Shown: positions 1 through 6,026 of the stretch, in pieces
How positions within the stretch are numbered: the first letter of the stretch is position 1
Layout of the letters: every line of letters begins with the position of its first letter
Assembly: GCA_036824265.1 (NCBI GenBank)
Contig: DAITAL010000033.1
Coordinates: 1-13,316, forward strand
Length of the DNA: 13,316 nt
Direction: 5' to 3'
From: JAAYZB01 sp937958685
GTDB lineage: Bacteria; Bacillota_I; Bacilli_A; Izemoplasmatales; Hujiaoplasmataceae
The notes under the pieces: generated by a model
What the model saw: only the letters and a program-made list of their open reading frames with translations
Told to the model about the DNA's origin: nothing
The model's database searches: none
Program-made: the position numbers and the translations under genes

Positions 1-355
1 CTGCCATGCCGCCTTCCTGGTCGGATGCGCCGCGGCCGAGGATGATCTCTTGGTCCTCATATCCGAGATAGGGGTCATGCTTCCAGTTCTTGATCTCGCC
101 GATCCCGACGGTGTCGATATGGGCGTCCATGGCGATCAAGTGCTTGCCATGGCCGATACGGCCGATGATGTTGCCCATCTGATCGATGGTTATCTCATCG
201 AAACCGACTTTTTCCATCTCCTCGCGAATCCGTTTGATGACTTGCGCCTCTTGGCAGGATTCCGAGGGAATGGCGATCATGTCCCTGAGGAACCTGGTCA
301 TCTCGGGGATATACTTTTCTGCCAGCTGCAGGATTTTTTCGTAATCGATCGGCAT
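1..355 (-). CDS. ygeY: YgeY-type M20 metallohydrolase (N-terminal part, cut by window edge)
   Basis: This is the first 118 codons of an M20/ArgE/DapE-superfamily zinc hydrolase of the YgeY 'selenium metabolism-linked' group. The protein runs off the left edge. Diagnostic pieces are an N-terminal TRFLRDMIAIPSES segment, the metal-site motif MDAHIDTVG (His ligand followed by the catalytic-type Asp) and GRGASDQEGGMA, whose Asp is the usual bridging zinc ligand. These closely match YgeY as I remember it from E. coli. Two ATGs are possible. The one at 361 overlaps the upstream stop as ATGA, but an AGAGGA site directly abuts it. The same site sits six bases before the ATG at 355, so I chose 355. 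The family cleaves amide or carbamoyl-type bonds; the exact substrate is unproven, and in this setting a late purine-breakdown intermediate is likely. The family call is firm, the substrate is not. Confidence 0.93.
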   Translation of the reverse strand, partial: MPIDYEKILQLAEKYIPEMTRFLRDMIAIPSESCQEAQVIKRIREEMEKVGFDEITIDQMGNIIGRIGHGKHLIAMDAHIDTVGIGEIKNWKHDPYLGYEDQEIILGRGASDQEGGMA

Positions 356-357
356 TT

Positions 358-603
358 TCATTCCTCTCTCATCGCCTTGATCTTTTCGTCATAGTCGAAG
401 ACCTGTTCATATTCATGATCCCAAAACGTCAGATCCCTCATCCCGTCGAGATAAGCTTGCGAATAGCCGAATTTCAGCCAGTCGTGTTCCTTTTGGTGGA
501 ACAGCTTCGCTTTTTGTCCCTTTGGGCGATAATCGGCGATATCTTCGCAACCGACTTTATGGAAAACATCCCGGAACCAGCGGCGAAGCACGAAATCCGC
601 GTT
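358..603 (-). pseudogene. Detached C-terminal part of the PLP-dependent lyase, after an in-frame stop
   Basis: These 81 codons plus a TGA stop continue in exactly the same frame as the PLP enzyme that ends at 604. The sequence reads NADF, then VLRRWFRDVFHKVG, and later DWLKFGYSQAYLDGMRD and FWDHEYEQVFDYDEK. From memory, this matches the C-terminal extension usual in the roughly 440-460 residue 'PLP-dependent subunit beta/lyase' group. The only early in-frame start is GTG at 591, and no purine-rich ribosome site precedes it, so independent translation is unlikely. The fragment is not a separate gene but the tail of a full-length protein of about 452 residues. It has no further stop or frameshift, which points to a recent nonsense change, a base-call error or readthrough. 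Its terminal TGA overlaps the ATG at 361 as ATGA. Confidence 0.8.
362..367 (-). promoter_or_regulatory. Ribosome binding site that favours the ygeY start at 355
   Basis: AGAGGA on the minus strand lies zero bases from the ATG at 361 and six bases from the ATG at 355. The spacing supports the inner ATG. The site lies inside the last codons of the broken PLP-enzyme frame, so translation reaching the ancestral stop at 358 would have been coupled to ygeY. Confidence 0.5.
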
Positions 604-1716
604 TTAAAGGTAGCGTTGCTCGAGGTTTTTGATCACCGAGTCGTAGCGATCGTACCCGTCGGTCGCGATTGTGACGATGTTGTCATCCGGACCCAGACGC
701 AGAAACTTGGCCATCTTGATCGCACCGATGATGTTGCAGATGGAGGAAACGCCGAAGAGCTCCCGCATCGCTGCGGCCGTCCGGGGGGGGACCCCTTGTT
801 CCTCGAGGATTGTCTGTCCGTCATGGAGGACTTTCAGTCCCTTGACGCAATCGTCATCTTTGATCAGGGCGACGAAATCAGTCGTGAGCACGTTGTGGAT
901 CAAGGTGCACATCTTGTCGCCGATGCCCTCGATCCGATGTTGCCCGCGCCCACCATTGGTCAGCGTCGAACACTCATATGGCTCCAATGCCACAATTTTG
1001 ACTTCGGGAAAGACCTTCTTGATGGCGTCCCCCGCAGCAAGCGTGCCAGCGCTGCCGGGAGCTGAGCAGAAACAGGCGATCCGCGAATTGCCGATGCCTT
1101 GAACAGCCTCGATCGCGCTCCCCCCGGTCACATGACGGTGGAACCGGTAGTTTGGCAACAACTCGAACTGGGCGAGCGACCGGTTCTTCGGGTCGTTCTT
1201 GAGTTCGAACGTCCGTTCAAGCGTGAGGATGACATCGGATTCCGTTCCCGGAGTCAGATCAAGGCTGGCGCCGTAACGTTGGATGCGCTCGTAGCGTTCC
1301 TTGGACATGTTGTCCGGCATGATGACAATGGCGTCATATTTCATCAAATTGCAGATATAGGCCACGCCAATGCCGAAATTGCCGGTTGACGGTCCGAGGA
1401 TCGTGTGTTGCCCGGGAATGATTGTATTGTCGACACAGCCTTCGATGAGTGTGGCATAGGCGGGGCCCACCTTGTGCGATCCGGAGGGAAAGTACTTGCC
1501 TGTCAGGACGATGATGTTGCAGTCGACGCCTGTCAGTTCATTGGGTAAAACGATTTTCCTTACGTCATTGTTTTCGTCTTTCCACGTGATGTTGAAAAGA
1601 TTGAGCGGATTTAATTCGTCGGCGGCAGCCGCCAGTGCGCGTTGGCGCACCTTGGGGTCGATGGTTGCGGGATTGAGCATTTCCGCATAAGTCGGTCCAA
1701 AGGGAATTTTGTTCAT
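604..1716 (-). CDS. Fold-type II PLP-dependent lyase/desulfhydrase-like enzyme, truncated by an in-frame TAA
   Basis: This is a pyridoxal-phosphate enzyme of the cysteine synthase/diaminopropionate ammonia-lyase/threonine dehydratase fold. The PLP lysine should be Lys82 in KYFPSGSHKVGPA. GPSTGNFGIGVAY (about 108-120) is the substrate carboxylate loop, and CSAPGSAGTLAAGDA is the glycine-rich phosphate-binding loop. The start is ATG at 1716, five bases after an AAGGAG core, and it overlaps the upstream TGA as ATGA. The frame stops at TAA (604-606) after 370 residues, while homologues as I remember them extend about 80 residues more. That tail is present in frame just downstream. The core with all PLP-binding motifs is intact, but loss of the C-terminal part could destroy folding. 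By context it probably deaminates an amino acid formed from purine breakdown, filling a role like YgeX (2,3-diaminopropionate ammonia-lyase). The substrate is not provable here. Confidence 0.85.
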   Translation of the reverse strand: MNKIPFGPTYAEMLNPATIDPKVRQRALAAAADELNPLNLFNITWKDENNDVRKIVLPNELTGVDCNIIVLTGKYFPSGSHKVGPAYATLIEGCVDNTIIPGQHTILGPSTGNFGIGVAYICNLMKYDAIVIMPDNMSKERYERIQRYGASLDLTPGTESDVILTLERTFELKNDPKNRSLAQFELLPNYRFHRHVTGGSAIEAVQGIGNSRIACFCSAPGSAGTLAAGDAIKKVFPEVKIVALEPYECSTLTNGGRGQHRIEGIGDKMCTLIHNVLTTDFVALIKDDDCVKGLKVLHDGQTILEEQGVPPRTAAAMRELFGVSSICNIIGAIKMAKFLRLGPDDNIVTIATDGYDRYDSVIKNLEQRYL

Positions 1717-2960
1717 CTTGTCTCCTTCTGAGATGTCTCATAATAGTTGATAAAGGTTTGGAGATCGTTCTTCATGATTACGGGTTCACTCACGGCTTTT
1801 TGGGCGTTGTGCGGATCCTTGATCCCGTTGCCGGTGGAGATGAGGACGATTTTGTCCCCTTCTCCAATTATATCGCGGCGAACCGCAAGCCGCAAGCCCG
1901 CCAAGGCGGCTGCGGCGGCCGGCTCGGCGAAAATGCCTTCCGTCCGGCCGAGGAGGCACATCGCCTCAAGAATTTCTTGATCGGCGACAGCTATCCATTC
2001 GCCATGGGATTTTTTAACGGCTTGGAGCGCTTTGAGCGGGTTGCGCGGAATTCCGACGGCGATCGAGTCCGCAAGTGTGTTTTCCTGTTCTTGGAGCAAT
2101 TTGCCCGTGATGGCTGCGTTTGCCAGCGGCCGGCAGCCTTCGGCCTGCACGCCGAGCAGACGGGGGATCCGCTCGATCAGTCCAAGTTGCAGCAAGTCGT
2201 AAAACCCCTTGTAGACGCCGGCGATTGTGCAACCATCGCCGACGGAAACGACAACCCAGTCGATGGGTGCGAAGTCCAGTTGTTCGGCAACTTCGAGGGC
2301 GACCGTCTTCTTGCCTTCGACAAGATAGGGGTTGATCGCGGCATTGCGGTCATAGAATCCGTAGTGGGCAATCGCCTGCTTCGAGAGCTCGAATGCATCG
2401 CGATAGTCGCCATCAACCTTGACGATGAGCGCTCCGAAGATTGACAGCTGCGTCAATTTCCCAAGTGGAGCCCGTTTGGGAACGAAGATCACGCTCTTGA
2501 GTCCGGCATGGGCAGCGTTGCCAGCGAGACTCGAGGCGGCGTTTCCGGTCGAGGAGCAGGAAACGACTGTTTTCCGGGCTTCCACAGCCTTGCATACAGC
2601 GATGGCCGAAGCCCTGTCCTTCAAGCTAAGCGTCGGATTCAAGCCTTCATCCTTGACGTAAAGATCGGCAAGCCCCACTTCCTTGGCCAACTTTCGAGCG
2701 GCATAGAGCGGCGTGTTGCCAACCGCAAGCGGAAGCGACGTGTCAGCGCTTCTGACCGGTAGGAGCGGCAGATAGCGCCACATCGAATGATGCGTGTTAT
2801 CGCGAAAAAAAGCCTTGGTCATCAGCAATCGCAGCCGCTCGTAATCGTAGATGACATCGAGGATGCCGAGTTCTCCGCACTTCGGACAGGTCATGACCCC
2901 TGCAGAGACATCATAGTGGGCGCCGCAAGCGACGCATTCGAGCTGCTTGACGTATTGCAT
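1713..2960 (-). CDS. Threonine-synthase-like PLP enzyme with N-terminal zinc ribbon
   Basis: This is a 415-residue fold-type II PLP enzyme. Residues 9-28 form a four-cysteine zinc-ribbon (CVAC and CPKC: Cys9, 12, 25, 28), as in many archaeal and bacterial threonine-synthase-like proteins. GNTPLY follows at about 81-86, then the PLP lysine Lys114 in LSLKDRAS. STGNAASSLAG is the substrate loop, and VSVGDGCTIAG takes the place of the phosphate-binding loop. The ATG at 2960 overlaps the adenine deaminase stop by one base (TGATG). A housekeeping threonine role is doubtful, because no homoserine kinase or dehydrogenase lies nearby and the flanking genes are purine-catabolic. A lyase acting on a diamino acid or on hydroxy-amino acids such as serine or threonine is equally possible. 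The family assignment is strong and the reaction is inferred only. Confidence 0.88.
   Translation of the reverse strand: MQYVKQLECVACGAHYDVSAGVMTCPKCGELGILDVIYDYERLRLLMTKAFFRDNTHHSMWRYLPLLPVRSADTSLPLAVGNTPLYAARKLAKEVGLADLYVKDEGLNPTLSLKDRASAIAVCKAVEARKTVVSCSSTGNAASSLAGNAAHAGLKSVIFVPKRAPLGKLTQLSIFGALIVKVDGDYRDAFELSKQAIAHYGFYDRNAAINPYLVEGKKTVALEVAEQLDFAPIDWVVVSVGDGCTIAGVYKGFYDLLQLGLIERIPRLLGVQAEGCRPLANAAITGKLLQEQENTLADSIAVGIPRNPLKALQAVKKSHGEWIAVADQEILEAMCLLGRTEGIFAEPAAAAALAGLRLAVRRDIIGEGDKIVLISTGNGIKDPHNAQKAVSEPVIMKNDLQTFINYYETSQKETR
1722..1727 (-). promoter_or_regulatory. Ribosome binding site of the truncated PLP lyase
   Basis: AAGGAG, within AGAAGGAGA, lies five bases upstream of the ATG at 1716 and inside the last codons of the threonine-synthase-like gene. 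It fixes the start and shows that the two PLP genes are translationally coupled through ATGA. Confidence 0.65.
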
Positions 2961-4681
2961 CAGTCGTCCTCCGAAACTTCCATAGGGATCAGGGAAAAGC
3001 TGTTGACATCAAACAAACCATAGTCCGTACATTTAAGATCGGGAATGACCGATAGCGAGAGAAACGCGAGCGAGAGGAACGGATCGTCGACCTGGGAGTC
3101 GACTCCCATCGCCCTGATCTCTTTCTTGAGCCGTGCCAGCTTCATCTCCACATGGCGGTAGTCTTGGGAGGTCATCAGCCCGGCGACCTCCAGCCGCAAG
3201 TAGTCGAACACCTGGTGGTTTTTGACGAGCACAATGCCGCCATTGATGCCCTTGACGGTTTTGGCCGCCATCAGCATGTCGTCGTCGCTGTCGCCGATGA
3301 CGATCAGATTGTGCGAGTCATGAGCGATCGACAAGGCGATCGCACCTCCCTGTAAACCATAGCCCTTGACAAGCGCGATGCCAACACGGCCGGAGTAGTG
3401 GTGCCGCTCGATGACGGCAAGTTTGAGAATGTCAAGGGAATTGTCCTGGACATAATAGCCATTCTTGACGTTGACTTGTTCAACCAGTTTCTTGGTCGTC
3501 ACATTGTCGCGATCGAGACCGATGCAATAGACTTTCCCGCTTTTTAAAGGCAACCGGAGATCAATGTCGTCGGGATGGAACATGATCGTCGACAAAACCT
3601 TGCGGTCGTTCAGTTTCGGAGCGTTGAACAAAGGTTCCTTGTCTTTGGCCACCAAAACCCCCCGTTTGTAGACCGATACGGGATCGATCCGTCGGAGATT
3701 GTCGAAAACGACAAGATCGGCGAGGTAACCGGGAGCGATCGCCCCGTGGTGCCTGAGATTGTAGCAATTGGCGATGTTCAGGGTCGCCATCCTGATCGCG
3801 TCGACAGGCGTCATGCCATGATCGAGCGCCAGATTGATGTTGAAGCTGATGTGACCCTCGGAGCGGATATCCTCAGGATGCTTGTCATCGGTGCAAAACA
3901 GCAGCCGTGAGCAATTGTCCTTGGTCACGCAGGGAAGCAGTGTCTTGACGTTGCGGGTCGCCGAACCTTCCCGCAGATGCACATACATCCCGAGTCGGAC
4001 CTTCTCCTCGAGTTCTGCCGGTGTCGTGGACTCGTGGTCCGTCACGATCCCGGCCAGCCGGTAAGCCGTCAGCTTCTTCCCGGAAACTCCGGGTGCGTGG
4101 CCATCGATCGGCCGATCGGCCATCGCCTGCAACTTTCGGTACACATCGGCATCGCCGTCGATCACTCCGGGATAGTTCATCATCTCCCCCAAACCGAGGA
4201 TATCCGGTTCGTTTTTGAGGGCCATGATCTCTTCGGAGGTGATGACGGCGCCGGCAGTTTCAAACGTTGTGGTGGGAACGCAACTGGGCATCATGATCAA
4301 AACCTCAAGCGGGACTGTCTTGGCTGAGTTGATCATGAACTTGACGCCATCAAGACCACAGACGTTGGCGATTTCATGCGGGTCGGCGATCACGGTTGTC
4401 GTTCCCCAAGGCATGACGATCTTCGCAAACTCCGCCGGCACGAGCATCGAGGACTCGATATGGACGTGACCGTCGATGAAGCCGGGCGCGACATAGCGAT
4501 AGCACAGATCGGTTTCCCTGATGCCGTCGTAGTCGCCGATTCCGGCGATGATCCCGTCCTCAATGGCGATGTCGCCGTCTTCGATCTCCCCGTTGAACAC
4601 ATTGACGATCCGGGCGTTCTTCAATACGAGTGATGCCGGCTCGAGCCCTAAGGCAACTTTCCTGAGTTTGTCGTTGGCCAT
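2960..4681 (-). CDS. ade: Adenine deaminase (adenine aminohydrolase)
   Basis: The enzyme converts adenine to hypoxanthine and ammonia, and belongs to the cytoplasmic Ade/AdeC group of the amidohydrolase superfamily. From the ATG at 4681 it has 573 residues, the usual family length. Metal-site motifs are clear: FIDGHVHIESSML (His72, His74), ADPHEIANVCG (about 99-109), LGEMMN (Glu166), DGHAPG (His195), TDHE (His216) and FCTDDKHPED (Asp265/266). The C-terminal region carries the Ade-specific HDSHNLIVIGDSDDDM segment. The frame is open back to a TTG at 4723 that overlaps the upstream stop, but no ribosome site precedes it. AAAGGGG lies 12 bases before the ATG, a rather long spacer, so the start is moderately certain. 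Placed right after the hydroxylase subunits, it would supply hypoxanthine to that enzyme. Confidence 0.95.
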   Translation of the reverse strand: MANDKLRKVALGLEPASLVLKNARIVNVFNGEIEDGDIAIEDGIIAGIGDYDGIRETDLCYRYVAPGFIDGHVHIESSMLVPAEFAKIVMPWGTTTVIADPHEIANVCGLDGVKFMINSAKTVPLEVLIMMPSCVPTTTFETAGAVITSEEIMALKNEPDILGLGEMMNYPGVIDGDADVYRKLQAMADRPIDGHAPGVSGKKLTAYRLAGIVTDHESTTPAELEEKVRLGMYVHLREGSATRNVKTLLPCVTKDNCSRLLFCTDDKHPEDIRSEGHISFNINLALDHGMTPVDAIRMATLNIANCYNLRHHGAIAPGYLADLVVFDNLRRIDPVSVYKRGVLVAKDKEPLFNAPKLNDRKVLSTIMFHPDDIDLRLPLKSGKVYCIGLDRDNVTTKKLVEQVNVKNGYYVQDNSLDILKLAVIERHHYSGRVGIALVKGYGLQGGAIALSIAHDSHNLIVIGDSDDDMLMAAKTVKGINGGIVLVKNHQVFDYLRLEVAGLMTSQDYRHVEMKLARLKKEIRAMGVDSQVDDPFLSLAFLSLSVIPDLKCTDYGLFDVNSFSLIPMEVSEDD

Positions 4682-4719
4682 CAGCTGATCGATCCCCTTT
4701 CTCCGTCTGGTTGTGGCTG

Positions 4720-5559
4720 TCAAAGCGATTTGATAAAACGCGCAAGCAGATTGATGGCGACTGCTTTCCGATATTCCTTATTGGATCTTTGGTCGTCGAT
4801 TGGTTGGAGAAGTCGCGCATATGCCTCGCAGATAGACGCCAAATCAGCTTTGATATCCGCAATCCGCATCCCTTTGAGCATCGCTTCCGTCGCCGGTGAC
4901 CGCAGCACCGTCTTGAACACAGCTCCGAAAGCTGCGCGGATGTCGCTGACGGTCAGATCGTTGGTCTTGGCTGCTCCCGCAAAGGCGATTTTCGAGATTG
5001 CATCCGCCTTGCGGGGTCCGACCTTGACGTAATCAATATGGGTGAAATCCTGATGGGGGATGCGGATTTCCGTGATCATCTCGTCTTGGGCGAGGTCGAT
5101 CTTGCGGACTCCGGTGATGAAGTCGGCAATTGGCACAAGTCGCTCGCCCCGGAGGCTTTTGAGGACAATGGTCGCATCATATAGATAAAGGCCGACCAAA
5201 GTATCCCCTGCCGGGGAGGCGTTGGCGATGTTGCCTGCCAGCGTCGCGTGATTTCTGATTCCCGGCGAAGCCATCTCCCCGATGATGGTCTTGAACAGGT
5301 CCGGCGTATCGGGATACTCCAACATCATTTCCAATGAGCAAGTCGCTCCCACCGCGAGGTGATCAGAACGCTTCTCAATGAAGTTTAGTTTGGCGATTCT
5401 GCTCGTGAACAGGACCGGGTGTTCAAAGTTGCGCGGCAGTCCCGCCCAGGCGCGTTTTTGCACCATGAGGTCGGTGCCGCCGGCAAACAGGAGATGCTGC
5501 TTGCGGGCGAGGGCTTCCAAGGCTTCTTCCAAGGTTTCTGGAAGCAGATGATTCACCAT
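4720..5559 (-). CDS. xdhB: Xanthine-dehydrogenase-family FAD-binding subunit
   Basis: This 279-residue medium subunit of a molybdenum hydroxylase carries electrons from the Fe-S subunit to FAD and on to an acceptor. The PCMH-type FAD motifs are AGGTDLM (about 26-32) and ASPGIRNHATLAGNIANASPAGD (about 97-119). The CO-dehydrogenase flavoprotein C-terminal domain shows YVKVGPRKADAISKIAFAG. The start at ATG 5559 overlaps the Fe-S subunit stop by seven bases, preceded by GAAGG three bases upstream. Length and motifs are ordinary for the separate-subunit form (Mo, Fe-S, FAD on three chains). The gene symbol follows E. coli usage for the FAD chain. The electron acceptor (NAD+, ferredoxin or other) cannot be read from the sequence. 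Confidence 0.94.
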   Translation of the reverse strand: MVNHLLPETLEEALEALARKQHLLFAGGTDLMVQKRAWAGLPRNFEHPVLFTSRIAKLNFIEKRSDHLAVGATCSLEMMLEYPDTPDLFKTIIGEMASPGIRNHATLAGNIANASPAGDTLVGLYLYDATIVLKSLRGERLVPIADFITGVRKIDLAQDEMITEIRIPHQDFTHIDYVKVGPRKADAISKIAFAGAAKTNDLTVSDIRAAFGAVFKTVLRSPATEAMLKGMRIADIKADLASICEAYARLLQPIDDQRSNKEYRKAVAINLLARFIKSL

Positions 5560-6026
5560 AGGCCTTCACCCTCTTTGGCGGCCTGCCTGATGGCGGCGAT
5601 GATCATATTGTAGCCGGTGCAGCGACAGAGATTGCCGGATAGACCGATTTTGATCTCGGCATCGCTGGGTTTTGGTTTCTTCCGCAAAAGGCTTTCGGCG
5701 GCGATGATCATTCCGGGCGTGCAGAATCCGCATTGGACGGCTCCTTGTTCCAAAAACGCCTTCTCGAGGATCCTGTACCTTTCGGTTCTGCTGAAATATT
5801 CGATCGTAACGATGTCATGACCGGCGACATTTCCCATCGGCACCAAGCAGGAATTCGCAACTTCCGCGTCAAACAGGACAGAGCAGGCGCCACATTCGCC
5901 CTCGCCGCAGCCTTCCTTGGTTCCGGTAAGATCGAGGTCCTCGCGCAGATAATCCAAGAGTCTGATGGTCGGGTCGATATCGACCTGGCGCACCTCTCCG
6001 TTCAATGTGAATTCGATTTTAGCCAT
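5553..6026 (-). CDS. xdhC: Xanthine-dehydrogenase-family [2Fe-2S] subunit
   Basis: This 157-residue small subunit holds two [2Fe-2S] clusters. The plant-type ferredoxin domain has GCGEGECGAC plus a later Cys (Cys40, 45, 48, 60). The helical domain has QCGFCTPGM and GNLCRCTGY (Cys99, 102, 134, 136). All eight cluster ligands are present and the length is normal. It links the molybdenum centre to the FAD subunit. It overlaps the Mo subunit upstream by eight bases and the FAD subunit downstream by seven, so the three chains are almost certainly made together. The symbol here means the E. coli Fe-S chain XdhC, not the unrelated XdhC/CoxI maturation factor encoded at 12261-13103. Confidence 0.96.
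   Translation of the reverse strand: MAKIEFTLNGEVRQVDIDPTIRLLDYLREDLDLTGTKEGCGEGECGACSVLFDAEVANSCLVPMGNVAGHDIVTIEYFSRTERYRILEKAFLEQGAVQCGFCTPGMIIAAESLLRKKPKPSDAEIKIGLSGNLCRCTGYNMIIAAIRQAAKEGEGLW

Noticed and set aside
358..591. Separate 77-residue gene starting at GTG 591
   Set aside because: It has no ribosome binding site before the GTG, is in the same frame as the preceding PLP gene, and its content fits the missing C-terminus of that protein.
604..606. Selenocysteine or alternative genetic code as an explanation of the internal stop
   Set aside because: The codon is TAA, not TGA, and TAA and TGA both end other genes in the window in the normal way, so neither selenocysteine insertion nor a reassigned code explains it.
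4105..4118. Perfect 14-base palindrome CGATCGGCCGATCG, a possible operator
   Set aside because: It lies deep in the adenine deaminase coding region, where the codons for Ala-Asp-Arg-Pro-Ile-Asp explain it. GATC-rich codons are common all over the window, and no promoter is near it.
4682..4723. Longer adenine deaminase starting at TTG 4723
   Set aside because: It has no ribosome site before the TTG and a basic, low-complexity extension (TTRRRKG). The ATG at 4681 gives the normal family length.
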